Program-made: the position numbers and the translations under genes | Assembly: GCF_036227205.1 (NCBI RefSeq) | Contig: NZ_CP109442.1 | Span: 1,798,001 to 1,862,000, forward strand | Reading direction: 5' to 3' | DNA: 64,000 bases | Origin: Amycolatopsis sp. NBC_01480 | Lineage (GTDB): Bacteria; Actinomycetota; Actinomycetes; Mycobacteriales; Pseudonocardiaceae | Notes under the pieces: model-generated | The model's database searches: none | What the model was told of the DNA's origin: nothing | The model's input: the letters and a program-made list of their open reading frames with translations, nothing else | Part shown: positions 24,651 through 33,067 of the stretch, piece by piece | Position numbering within the stretch: the first letter of the stretch is position 1 | Layout: every line of letters begins with the position of its first letter

Positions 24651-26171
24651 CTAGTCTCGTCCGGCCAGCGAAGACGGCACCGCGATCAGCAGCACCACCG
24701 CGGTGGACACGGTCAGCCAGCCCGCGATCGCGGTCCCGTTCGCGTGCGCCACCCAGAAGCCGGTGGCCACAGCCGCCTGGGTGAGGAACAGCAACGGCAT
24801 CCGGGCCGGGCCGGCGTAGGCGTTGCCGGTCGCGGCGACACTGCACAGCAGCCCGAGCGTGCCGATCACCAGGCACGGCAGCAGCGGCGAGGCCAGCAGC
24901 GTGGACAGGAACACCATGCCGAGCGCGACGTGCAACAGAGCGAAGAACGTCGCCGGGCCTTTGGCCGGCGGCCGCGCCGGCACCGGCCCGCCCTGCCGCA
25001 GCCGGCGCATCGTGGCGATCATGCGCCGGGCCTGCTCCTGGTCCCCCGGCCTTCGCGAATGGGCGAGGATCTGCTCCAGCGCCTGCTCGGCCTCGGCGTA
25101 GCGGCGCAGCCGGGTCAGGGTGGTGACCCGGCTCCACAGCTGGCCGACGTCGGTCGGAGGGAGCGGCGCCGTGGTCGCGGACTGCTCGTTGCGCGTGATG
25201 GTCGCGAGCGTCTCGGAGTCGGTGCTCAGCCGGCGCGCGAGCGCGAACACCTCACGCGCGAGCTGGCGGGACGAGGCCGGCACTTCCGAGAGGGCGACGC
25301 CGATGTTGTTCGCCGCGATCGCCGCCGTCTCCCGCAATCGGCCGGCGCGCCGGTAATCCTCGAACGGCATCACGCGCTCGAGCCGGTCCAGCATCGGGGC
25401 CAGCTCGTTGAGCGCGCGTTCCGCGGCCTCTCTCGCGCTACCGTTGTCGATGAGCTTTCGCAGCTCCTTCAACAAGTCCTCACCGCGGCTGAAGGTGTCG
25501 CCGGCGGCTTCGGTGCGCGCGGCGGTCTCGGTGGCCTTGTCGACGCCCCACATCGAGAGGAAGCCGAGCAGCCGGTCGGGCTCCGGCGAGGTGGCGGCCA
25601 GCGAGACGAGCGGGGCCACCAGCGCGGCCGGCAGCGCGGCGCGCAGACCATCCACTGTGGACTCGTCGAGCCGCCGGTCGCCGCTGGTGCCCACCCGGTG
25701 GCGCAGGTGCTGCCAGAACGCCTCGCTGCGCTGGGTGAACGCCCAGTTGCGCGCGGCGTCGTTCCACAGCGGCATCGGGTGGTCCTCGGTCCGTTCGGCC
25801 TCGGCGTCCAGCGCCGCGGCGTGGGCCTTCACCGCGGCGTCGTGCCGGTCGTGCAGCTGAGGCGGGCAGTCGCAGTCCTCGGGTGCGCCCCAGTGGCCGA
25901 ACAGCTCGTCGACGAGCCGGTGCTCGGTGTTGCCCAGCTCGTCGAACGCCGAGCGGACCTGGTCCGGCGTCGCGTCTTCGGGGACGCCCGGCGGGCGCGC
26001 GCCGACTTCGAGCGCGCCCAGCACCCGCAGCCGCCGCTCGCGGACGGCCCGGCGGGTGGCCGTGGCGGGCAGGCCGGTGATCCGGAACGGGTTGCGGCGG
26101 TACAGCTCCGGCGTCGCGACGGCCTTCAGCCGTGTCGCGGCCGTCCGGCTCCGGCCCTCGTTCGCACCCAT
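24651..26171 (-). CDS. J-domain-like membrane protein, first gene of Hsp70 operon
   Basis: A protein of 506 residues. The N-terminus (NPFRITGLPATATRRAV, then FDELGNTEHRLVDELF) follows the helix pattern of a J-domain-like module, but the essential His-Pro-Asp tripeptide is not visible. The middle is helical, with a Cys pair at CDCPP and TPR-like segments (LRRYAEAEQALEQIL). The last hundred residues hold about four membrane helices and end SSLAGRD. It probably anchors the Hsp70 system in the membrane. Start ATG 26171. The 105-bp gap to the divergent NlpC gene would hold both promoters. It is possible that this is not a true J protein. Confidence 0.65.
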   Translation of the reverse strand: MGANEGRSRTAATRLKAVATPELYRRNPFRITGLPATATRRAVRERRLRVLGALEVGARPPGVPEDATPDQVRSAFDELGNTEHRLVDELFGHWGAPEDCDCPPQLHDRHDAAVKAHAAALDAEAERTEDHPMPLWNDAARNWAFTQRSEAFWQHLRHRVGTSGDRRLDESTVDGLRAALPAALVAPLVSLAATSPEPDRLLGFLSMWGVDKATETAARTEAAGDTFSRGEDLLKELRKLIDNGSAREAAERALNELAPMLDRLERVMPFEDYRRAGRLRETAAIAANNIGVALSEVPASSRQLAREVFALARRLSTDSETLATITRNEQSATTAPLPPTDVGQLWSRVTTLTRLRRYAEAEQALEQILAHSRRPGDQEQARRMIATMRRLRQGGPVPARPPAKGPATFFALLHVALGMVFLSTLLASPLLPCLVIGTLGLLCSVAATGNAYAGPARMPLLFLTQAAVATGFWVAHANGTAIAGWLTVSTAVVLLIAVPSSLAGRD

Positions 26172-26276
26172 GCCGCAGAAGTTAAGGCGGGACGGCCGGG
26201 ACCGGTCCCGGCTCCTGGGTGACCGGGGTCACTGAAAGTCGGTGGAACCTCGGGCGGCCGAGCGCGTGTACCCGGC

Positions 26277-27296
26277 ATGAACAGCAGAAAGCACGGGACC
26301 CGGCGCTGGGGCTGGCCGCTGGTCCTGGCCGTGGTCGTCGCGGGAGCGGTGGGGACCACGGCGTCGGCCGCTCCGGAGCCGACTCCCCTCGAGAAGTACC
26401 GCGAACTCTCGCAGCAGGCCGAGAAGCTCAGCCAGGACCTGCTCGGCGCGCAGGCCGACCTCGACGCCAAGCAGGCCGACCTCGCCCGCGCCGGGCAGGA
26501 CCTCGCGGCGGCGAAGGACGCCGGCACGAAGGCGGCGGGCGAGCAGCAGCGGCACCAGGTCGACGTGGACCGGTTCGCCGGCGCCGCCTTCACCGACAAC
26601 TCCCAGCTGAACCGGCTTTCCGCGCTGCTGAGCGGCGGATCCGTCACCGACTACCTGCAGCGATCGTCCGCGCTGGACGTGGTGGCCGCGAACCAGCAGG
26701 CGGCGCTCGACACCCTGGCCGACGCCACCCACGCGGCGAACGACGCCACCGCCAAGGCCGCCGACGCCGAGCACCGCGCCCAGGCCGCCCGCGACGCCGC
26801 GGCCAAGCTGAAGTCCGACATCCAGGCGCGGCAGCGCTCCCTGGACGACCAGATGCACCAGCTCGAGGCCGCCGCCGGCAACCTGACCTCCGCCGACCGC
26901 AAGGCGCAGCGCGACGAGGGCGGCGCCCCGCCGGACGTCCGCGCGCCCGCGGGAGCCGCGCAGGCCGCCGTCGACGCCGCGCTGAGCCGGCTGGGCAAGC
27001 CGTACCAGACGGGCGCGACCGGCCCCAACGCGTTCGACTGCTCCGGGCTGATGCTCTGGGCCTACGCCAAGGCCGGGGTGAGCCTGCCGCGCACCAGCCG
27101 GGCGCAGTCGACGTTCGGCACCGCGATCCCGCGCGATCAGCTCCAGCCCGGCGACCTGGTGTTCTACTATTCGCCGGTCTCCCACGTCGGGATGTACCTC
27201 GGCGACGGCAAGATGGTGCACGCGCCGGACACCGGGGACGTCGTGAAGATCTCCCCGCTGCTGCAGAGCCAGTACGCCGGGGCCCGCCGCCCGTAG
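26277..27296 (+). CDS. Secreted NlpC/P60 peptidoglycan hydrolase with coiled coil
   Basis: A protein of 339 residues. A signal peptide of about 32 residues ends at TTASAAP. Residues about 35-220 are coiled coil with many Ala, Gln and Asp, as in RipA/RipC-type hydrolases where the coil restrains the enzyme. Residues 228-339 are an NlpC/P60 domain with catalytic Cys in NAFDCSGL, His in SHVGMYLGDG and a third polar residue in MVHAPDTG. It likely cuts stem peptides during division or growth. No Shine-Dalgarno sequence precedes the ATG. It is separated by only 15 bp from the sigma factor gene. Confidence 0.85.
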   Translation: MNSRKHGTRRWGWPLVLAVVVAGAVGTTASAAPEPTPLEKYRELSQQAEKLSQDLLGAQADLDAKQADLARAGQDLAAAKDAGTKAAGEQQRHQVDVDRFAGAAFTDNSQLNRLSALLSGGSVTDYLQRSSALDVVAANQQAALDTLADATHAANDATAKAADAEHRAQAARDAAAKLKSDIQARQRSLDDQMHQLEAAAGNLTSADRKAQRDEGGAPPDVRAPAGAAQAAVDAALSRLGKPYQTGATGPNAFDCSGLMLWAYAKAGVSLPRTSRAQSTFGTAIPRDQLQPGDLVFYYSPVSHVGMYLGDGKMVHAPDTGDVVKISPLLQSQYAGARRP

Positions 27297-27311
27297 CCGA
27301 GGAAGCCACCG

Positions 27312-27827
27312 ATGCCCGTACCCGCCGTCACGGCCGACGAGGTGGTGACGGTGCTGCACGCCCAGTGGACCCCGCTGGTCCGGCTGGCGACGCTGCTGGT
27401 CGACGACCAAGAGGCCGCGCGCGACCTCGTCCAGGACTGTTACGAGGCCGTGCTGCGCCTGCGCCCGGAGGTCGGCGACGAGGACCACCTCGTCGCCTAC
27501 CTCCGGCGCGCGGTGGTCAACCGCGCGCGCTCGGCGCTGCGGCGGCGCGGCATCGTGCTGCGGTACCTGGCGAAGCTGCGCCCGCACTCCGCCCCGCCCG
27601 CCGACCGCGACCTGCTGACCGCCGAAGCCCACCGCGAGCTGCTCGGCGCGCTGGACCGCCTGCCGCCGCGCCAGCGCGAGGTGCTCGTGCTGCGGTACTA
27701 CTGCGAATTGGGGGAGGCCGAAATCGCCCGCACCCTGGGCATTCCGCCCGGCACCGTCAAGTCGACGGCCCACCGCGCGCTGGCCGCCCTCCGCCGCCGG
27801 ATGAAGGACGGGACGCATGAACTCTGA
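27312..27827 (+). CDS. ECF sigma factor, SigE family
   Basis: A protein of 171 residues containing sigma region 2 (LVRLATLLVDDQEAARDLVQ, about residues 23-42) and region 4 (LPPRQREVLVLRYYCELGEA, then PPGTVKSTAHRALAALRR). No extra C-terminal domain is present. The stop overlaps the next gene, a membrane protein, by 11 bp, the usual sigma/anti-sigma arrangement. Co-transcription with the upstream NlpC/P60 gene (15-bp gap) suggests a cell-envelope response; that is inference. The ribosome site is AGGAAG upstream of the ATG at 27312. Confidence 0.85.
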   Translation: MPVPAVTADEVVTVLHAQWTPLVRLATLLVDDQEAARDLVQDCYEAVLRLRPEVGDEDHLVAYLRRAVVNRARSALRRRGIVLRYLAKLRPHSAPPADRDLLTAEAHRELLGALDRLPPRQREVLVLRYYCELGEAEIARTLGIPPGTVKSTAHRALAALRRRMKDGTHEL

Positions 27828-28689
27828 CCCGAGCCTCGAAGACGACCTCGCCGCCGCCCTGCGCGCGCGGGCCGAGTCGGTGCCGGACACCCCCTGGCAG
27901 CCGCGGGCGAGCATGCGACGTGACGCCGCGAACCCTTGGCGGGAAAGGAAACCCCGCCGCGTGGGCGCGATGCTGGTGGCGGCCGCCGCGGTGGCGCTGG
28001 CGGTGGTCGTGGTCGTCGTCTCGCAGGGGCCCGCCACGGCGCCCACCGCTGCGTCCATTTCGGACACTCCGGGGCACCTCGCGCCGGGCCACTTCTACTA
28101 CTCGCTGTCGGTCTCGGCGGACGGTTCCGGGGAGCGGGTGCGGAGCGAGATCTGGCAGCCGGAACCGTCGACGGGCGTGTGGCTCCGCCGTAGCCAGGTC
28201 GGGAACGGCGACCCCGCGACGTCAAGCGGCCGCTGCCTTTCGTTCAACACCCTCGCGGCGACCGACGCCTGCACCCTCGCCCCGGGCTGGGCCAACCCGA
28301 GCCCGGAATTCCTCGCCCACGCCCCACGCGACCCGGCCGTGATCGCGGCGCAACTGGCGGCGGCAGTCCCGGGGAACAACGACACGGTTTCGCACCCGTC
28401 GAGCGCGTACGCCACGCTTGCCGTCCTGCGCGTCGCCGCCCGCGCGAACGGGCTGCCCATCGATCTCTCACGCGCATTGCAACGCACGGCTGCCTTGCTG
28501 GCCCCGGCGAGTGCTTCCCGGAATCTGGATGGGGTTCCGGGCACTGCGTACACCGCGTCGTCTTCGGACGGGCTTGGGGCGGTGGTGATCTTCGATGCGG
28601 AGGGTACTTACATCGGCAGCCCGGCTGAGTCGTTCACTCGCGGAGTGGCGACCGAGGCTGGGGCTCCGCCGGTGAAACTGTTCCCCTGA
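27817..28689 (+). CDS. Membrane protein, probable anti-sigma partner (CU044_5270-like)
   Basis: A protein of 290 residues. A cytoplasmic N-terminus of about 45 residues is followed by one strong membrane helix (GAMLVAAAAVALAVVVVVV, about 49-67) and an extracytoplasmic domain of about 220 residues with two conserved-looking Cys (GRCLSFN and DACTLA). The layout and the 11-bp overlap with the sigma gene suggest a membrane anti-sigma or signal-sensing partner. I see no zinc-binding anti-sigma motif, so the assignment rests mainly on context. Confidence 0.65.
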   Translation: MNSDPSLEDDLAAALRARAESVPDTPWQPRASMRRDAANPWRERKPRRVGAMLVAAAAVALAVVVVVVSQGPATAPTAASISDTPGHLAPGHFYYSLSVSADGSGERVRSEIWQPEPSTGVWLRRSQVGNGDPATSSGRCLSFNTLAATDACTLAPGWANPSPEFLAHAPRDPAVIAAQLAAAVPGNNDTVSHPSSAYATLAVLRVAARANGLPIDLSRALQRTAALLAPASASRNLDGVPGTAYTASSSDGLGAVVIFDAEGTYIGSPAESFTRGVATEAGAPPVKLFP

Positions 28690-28697
28690 ACCGAAAA

Positions 28698-29726
28698 TCA
28701 GCTCGACTCGCGCACCGTCAGTGACACCGGCAGAACCTGGTGCGCCGGCTTGATCTCCTGACCTTCCAGCAACTGCATCAACGTCACGACCATCGCGTGC
28801 ACCTGCTCGCGCGGGTCCTGGTGGACCGACGTCAACGGCGGCGTCATGGCCGGCGCCAGCGTTGCGTTGTCGTCGAAGCTGACCACGGCGACGTCGTCCG
28901 GGATGTGGCGGCCGGCGGCGGACAGGGTGCGCAAAGCGCCGACCGCCATCATGTCGCTCGCGACGAACACCGCGTCCAGGTCAGGGGCCCGTTCCAGCAG
29001 CGCCGACATCGCCCGCGCGCCGCCGGCCAGGGTGAAGTCAGATTCCTCGGCCAGGCCCGACGGGTCGAGGCCCGCGTCCACCAGCGTCTTGCGCCAGCCC
29101 GCGAGCCGGTCGATCGGGGCGCCCTGGTCCTGGGGGCCGGCGATGGTCGCGACGCGACGGCGGCCCGCCTCCACCAAGTGTGAGACGGCCAGGCGCGCGC
29201 CGTTCTCGTTGTCGAAGTCGACCACGTGCACGCCGCGGCGGAGGTCGGCCGCCTGGCCGCCGAAGACGACCGGCACACGCAGCAGCCGCAATGCGCGCGG
29301 CAAAGGATCAGCGCGGTGGGGAGCGAACACCAGCACCCCGTCGACGTGCCCGCCCTCCAGGAACCGGACCGTGCGAGTCAGATCTTCGCGGGTATCACTG
29401 AAGATCAGCACCATCTGGCAGCCGACGTCGGCCAGCTCGCGGTAGCCGGCGCGCATCACCGCGGTGCGGTACGGGTCGTCGAGCAGCCGGGCCTCAGGCT
29501 CCGAGAGCACCACTGCGATCGCGCCCGTCCGCCGCGTGACCAGCGATCGCGCGGCCTGGTTCGGCGAGTAGCCGAGGTCCCGCGCGGCGGCCAGCACCTT
29601 CTCCCGCGAGCGGGCGCTCACGTACGTGTCGTCGTTCAACGCCCGCGAAGCCGTCGACCGGGAAACCCCGGCGAACGCCGCCACGTCCTCCAGCGTCGGC
29701 CGTTCGTCGTCCGATTTGGGCGCCAC
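28698..29726 (-). CDS. cebR: LacI-family repressor, CebR-like
   Basis: A repressor of 342 residues. The LacI helix-turn-helix is at the N-terminus (TLEDVAAFAGVSRSTASRAL), with the hinge helix at SPNQAARSL, followed by a periplasmic-binding-protein-like effector domain. It is divergent from the sugar transporter and beta-glucosidase operon, and that intergenic region holds two palindromes matching the known CebR operator TGGGAGCGCTCCCA. Streptomyces CebR represses cellulose/cellobiose utilisation and releases DNA with cellobiose; the same role is inferred here. The GTG at 29726 follows GGAGG at eight bases; the in-frame GTG at 29735 is too close to it. Confidence 0.85.
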   Translation of the reverse strand: MAPKSDDERPTLEDVAAFAGVSRSTASRALNDDTYVSARSREKVLAAARDLGYSPNQAARSLVTRRTGAIAVVLSEPEARLLDDPYRTAVMRAGYRELADVGCQMVLIFSDTREDLTRTVRFLEGGHVDGVLVFAPHRADPLPRALRLLRVPVVFGGQAADLRRGVHVVDFDNENGARLAVSHLVEAGRRRVATIAGPQDQGAPIDRLAGWRKTLVDAGLDPSGLAEESDFTLAGGARAMSALLERAPDLDAVFVASDMMAVGALRTLSAAGRHIPDDVAVVSFDDNATLAPAMTPPLTSVHQDPREQVHAMVVTLMQLLEGQEIKPAHQVLPVSLTVRESS

Positions 29727-29792
29727 TGGGTTCACCTCCGGTCCGGTTGACGGCGCTGCCCTGATGATCGCGCCCAGCTTAGCGGGACCGAT

Positions 29793-29808
29793 CCGGGAGC
29801 GCTCCCGG
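29793..29808. promoter_or_regulatory. CebR-type operator 1
   Basis: CCGGGAGCGCTCCCGG is a perfect 16-bp palindrome between the divergent cebR and cebE genes, 67 bp upstream of the cebR start. It differs from the CebR consensus at the outermost core pair. It probably mediates autoregulation. Confidence 0.8.
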
Positions 29809-29832
29809 AAGGAAACACTCTGATAACCGACC

Positions 29833-29861
29833 TTGACATGGGCAAGTACCTGCCACAGACT
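29833..29861 (+). promoter_or_regulatory. Promoter of the cebEFG-bglC operon
   Basis: TTGACA at 29833-29838 and CAGACT at 29856-29861 are separated by 17 bp. The predicted transcription start falls at the edge of operator 2, so bound repressor would block initiation. Confidence 0.6.
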
Positions 29862-29870
29862 CGGCAGCCA

Positions 29871-29888
29871 TCTGGGAGCGCTCCCAGA
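29871..29888. promoter_or_regulatory. CebR-type operator 2
   Basis: TCTGGGAGCGCTCCCAGA is a perfect 18-bp palindrome whose core is identical to the published Streptomyces CebR site TGGGAGCGCTCCCA. It lies just after the predicted -10, 27 bp before the cebE start. Confidence 0.88.
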
Positions 29889-29914
29889 AACCGACCTTCA
29901 AGGGGTTGACGACG

Positions 29915-31222
29915 GTGACAACGTTCCGGAAGGGCCTGGTCCTCGCACTGGGCATCACGATGACGGCGCTGGGCGTGGCGGCCTGCGGCGGTGGCGGCAG
30001 CAGCAGCGACGTCCCCGCGGCCGCCGGGCCGAACGAGCACGTGGACCTGACGCTGGCCACGTTCACGGAATTCGGCTACGAAGCGCTCATCCCGGAGTAC
30101 GAGCGGCTGCACCCGAACATCACGATCACCCACCGCAAGACCGGCCAGGGCGGCCCGTACGCGCAGGACATGATGACCAAGCTCGCCGCCGGCTCCGGGC
30201 TGGCCGACGTGCAGGCCGTGGAGGAGGGCCATCTCTCCGACATCCTCGACAAGTCCTCGAAGTTCAACGACCTGGCCAAGATCGGCCCGGCCGACGCGAC
30301 CGCGGACCGCTGGCTGCCGTGGAAGTACGACGCGGGCAAGGACAAGGACGGCAAGCTGATCGGCTACGGCACGGACATCGGGCCGGACGCGATGTGCTAC
30401 CGCAAGGACCTGTTCGCCGCGGCCGGGCTGCCGACCGATCCCGAGGCGGTGAAGTCGCTCTTCTCCAGCTGGGACAGCTACTTCCAGGCCGGGGCCGACT
30501 ACGTGGCCAAGACCGGTGGCAAGGCCTGGTTCGACTCGGCGGCGCAGAACTTCAACGCCATGGTCAACCAGCTGCCGGTCGGCTACCTCGACAAGAGCGA
30601 CAAGCTGACGCTCGACACCAACCAGGGCATCAAGGACGCCTGGGCGAAGGTGACCGGCGCCGTCGCGAAGGGCGAATCGGCGAAGCTCACCGCGTTCAGC
30701 AACGAGTGGAACTCCGGGTTCAAGCAGAACGCGTTCGCCACCAAGGTCTGCCCCGCGTGGATGCTCGGGGTGATCAAGGAGCAGGCCGGCCCGGAGAACG
30801 CGAACAAGTGGGCGGTCACCGCGGCGTTCCCCGGTGGCGGCGGCAACTGGGGCGGCTCGTACCTGACCGTGCCGACGCAGAGCAAGCATCCGCGTGAAGC
30901 CGCCGAGCTGGCCGCCTGGCTGACCGCGCCGGAGCAGCAGATCAAGGCGTTCGAGGCCAAGGGCAATTTCCCCAGCCAGGTCAAGGCGCTGGCCAGCCCC
31001 GAGCTGCTGAACTCCACTGACGCCTACTTCGGCGGCGCGAAGGTCGGCGAGCTGTTCGCCGAGCAGGCCAAGAAGGTGACCCAGGCGCAGTACAAGGGCC
31101 CGGGTGACGGGCAGATCCAGGACACCGTCGCCAGCGCGGCACTGCAGGCCGTGGAACAGGGCACCTCCGCCGCGGACGGCTGGCAGCAGCTCGTGGACGG
31201 CGCGAAGAAGCTCACCCGCTGA
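29915..31222 (+). CDS. cebE: Cellobiose/cello-oligosaccharide-binding lipoprotein, CebE-like
   Basis: A family 1 solute-binding lipoprotein of 435 residues with lipobox LGVAAC followed by a Gly/Ser linker. It begins the ligand-binding fold at DLTLATFTEFGYEALIPEYE and has Trp/Tyr-rich segments (DRWLPWKYDAG, SSWDSYFQAG) likely to stack on sugar rings. The GTG at 29915 has AAGGGG nine bases upstream; the TTG at 29906 is too close to that site. First gene of an operon with two permeases and a family 1 beta-glucosidase under CebR-type operators, hence cello-oligosaccharides as likely ligand. Confidence 0.85.
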   Translation: MTTFRKGLVLALGITMTALGVAACGGGGSSSDVPAAAGPNEHVDLTLATFTEFGYEALIPEYERLHPNITITHRKTGQGGPYAQDMMTKLAAGSGLADVQAVEEGHLSDILDKSSKFNDLAKIGPADATADRWLPWKYDAGKDKDGKLIGYGTDIGPDAMCYRKDLFAAAGLPTDPEAVKSLFSSWDSYFQAGADYVAKTGGKAWFDSAAQNFNAMVNQLPVGYLDKSDKLTLDTNQGIKDAWAKVTGAVAKGESAKLTAFSNEWNSGFKQNAFATKVCPAWMLGVIKEQAGPENANKWAVTAAFPGGGGNWGGSYLTVPTQSKHPREAAELAAWLTAPEQQIKAFEAKGNFPSQVKALASPELLNSTDAYFGGAKVGELFAEQAKKVTQAQYKGPGDGQIQDTVASAALQAVEQGTSAADGWQQLVDGAKKLTR

Positions 31223-31224
31223 CG

Positions 31225-32211
31225 ATGACGGTCACCGACAAGCTCGCCGCGGACCACCCGGCCGAGGTGCGGACCCCCGCGCCCCGGCCGGGCTGGCGCG
31301 ACCGCCTCGCCCGGTGGGACGTCAAGGCCTCGCCCTACTTGTACGTGGCGCCGTTTTTCCTCGTGTTCGGCGTCGTGGGGCTGTTCCCGCTGCTCTACAC
31401 CGCGTACGTCTCGCTCTTCCACTGGAAGGCGGGCGACGACAACCCGGACTTCATCGGCCTCGACAATTTCAAGGAGCTGTTCGCCGACGCGCAGTTCTGG
31501 CACGCGCTGGAGAACACCGTCAGCATCTTCCTGCTCTCCAGCATCCCGCAGATCATCATCGCGATCGGGCTGGCCGCGCTGCTGACCACCGGGATCCGCG
31601 GCGCGACCGGCTGGCGCGTCGGCATCCTGCTGCCGTACGCGGCGAGCCTGGTGGCGCTCGGGATCATCTTCGCGAACCTGTTCGGCCCGAAGTACGGTCT
31701 GGTCAACGGCCTGCTCCAGACCATCGGACTGTCCCCTGTGGACTGGCAGGCGAACCGATTGGCCAGCCACGTGGCCATCGCGATCATGGTGAACTGGCGC
31801 TGGACCGGCTACAACGCGCTGATCGTGCTCGCCGCCATGCAGGCCATCCCGCGGGAGCTGCACGAGGCGGCGCTGATCGACGGCGCGGGCTCGGTGCGCC
31901 GGTTCCGGCACATCACCCTGCCGCTGCTCAAGCCGACGCTGATCTTCGTCACCATCACCTCGACGATCGGCGGCCTGCAGATCTTCACCGAGCCCAAGCT
32001 GTTCGACGCCATGCCCGGTTCGAACAACGGCGGCTCCACCCACCAGTTCCAGACCGTGACGCTGTACCTGTACCAGACCGCGTTCGAGAACTTCGACCTC
32101 GGTTACGCGTCCGCGATCGCCTGGCTGCTGTTCCTGATCATCGTGGTGATCGCGCTGGTGAACTACCTGCTCACCGGCCGGCTCGCGCGCACGCCGGGGA
32201 GGAAGAAATGA
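31225..32211 (+). CDS. cebF: Cellobiose ABC transporter permease, CebF-like
   Basis: A permease of 328 residues with a basic cytoplasmic N-terminus of about 35 residues and six predicted helices. The ATPase-contact loop reads ELHEAALIDGAGSVRRFRHI. It starts two bases after the cebE stop and ends in the ATGA overlap with cebG. Confidence 0.85.
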   Translation: MTVTDKLAADHPAEVRTPAPRPGWRDRLARWDVKASPYLYVAPFFLVFGVVGLFPLLYTAYVSLFHWKAGDDNPDFIGLDNFKELFADAQFWHALENTVSIFLLSSIPQIIIAIGLAALLTTGIRGATGWRVGILLPYAASLVALGIIFANLFGPKYGLVNGLLQTIGLSPVDWQANRLASHVAIAIMVNWRWTGYNALIVLAAMQAIPRELHEAALIDGAGSVRRFRHITLPLLKPTLIFVTITSTIGGLQIFTEPKLFDAMPGSNNGGSTHQFQTVTLYLYQTAFENFDLGYASAIAWLLFLIIVVIALVNYLLTGRLARTPGRKK

Positions 32212-33065
32212 CCACGCTCACCGGAAATCTGCGCGCCCGGGCCGGCCGCCTGGGCAAACCGCGCAAGGCCACCTACTGGGTGCTGGCCGTGTTCGTGCTC
32301 GGCTCGCTGTTCCCGTTCTACTGGTCGTTCCTGGTGGCCAGCCGGGACAACGGAATCCTCACCGAGCGCGTGCCACCCCTGCTGCCGGGCGGCAACTTCT
32401 TCGCCAACGCCGCGCGCGTGTTCGACACTGTGCCGTTCTGGAAGGCGCTGGCCAACAGCGTGATCGTGTCCGGCACGGTCACTTTGACCACGGTGCTGTT
32501 CTCCTCACTGGCCGGGTTCGCCTTCGCCAAGCTGCGTTTCCGCGGCCGCAACGGGTTGTTCGTGTTCATCGTGGTGACGCTCGCGGTACCCACCCAGCTG
32601 GGCATCATCCCGTTGTTCATCGCCATGTCGAAACTCGGCTGGGCCGGCGGGCTGCAGTCGGTGATCGTGCCGAACCTGGTCACCGCGTTCGGCGTGTTCT
32701 GGATGCGGCAGTACACAGTGGACGCTGTGCCGTACGAGCTGATCGAGGCCGCACGGGTGGACGGGTGCAGCATGATCCGGATCTTCTGGAACGTCTGCCT
32801 GCCCGCGGTCCGCCCGGCCGCGGCGATCCTGGCGATGTTCACGTTCATGATGTCCTGGAACGACTTCCTCTGGCCGCTGGTGGTGCTGAACGTCGGGAAC
32901 CCGACCGTCCAGGTGGCGCTGGAGAAGCTGCAGAGCGGGTACTACGTGGACTATTCGCTGGTGCTCGCGGGCACCACGCTGGCGACCATCCCGATCCTCA
33001 TCGTCTTCCTCCTGCTCGGCCGCCAGATCGTGGCCGGGATCATGCAAGGTGCCGTGAAAGGGTGA
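32208..33065 (+). CDS. cebG: Cellobiose ABC transporter permease, CebG-like
   Basis: A permease of 285 residues with six helices and the EAA loop ELIEAARVDGCSMIRIFWNV. The start overlaps the cebF stop by four bases, and the stop lies two bases before the beta-glucosidase ATG. Energy must come from an ATPase encoded elsewhere, as with MsiK in Streptomyces. Confidence 0.85.
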   Translation: MTTLTGNLRARAGRLGKPRKATYWVLAVFVLGSLFPFYWSFLVASRDNGILTERVPPLLPGGNFFANAARVFDTVPFWKALANSVIVSGTVTLTTVLFSSLAGFAFAKLRFRGRNGLFVFIVVTLAVPTQLGIIPLFIAMSKLGWAGGLQSVIVPNLVTAFGVFWMRQYTVDAVPYELIEAARVDGCSMIRIFWNVCLPAVRPAAAILAMFTFMMSWNDFLWPLVVLNVGNPTVQVALEKLQSGYYVDYSLVLAGTTLATIPILIVFLLLGRQIVAGIMQGAVKG

Positions 33066-33067
33066 CC

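Noticed and set aside
24651..26171. Standard DnaJ
   Set aside because: The His-Pro-Asp tripeptide, Gly/Phe region and zinc-finger CxxCxGxG repeats are absent, so only a J-like label is used.
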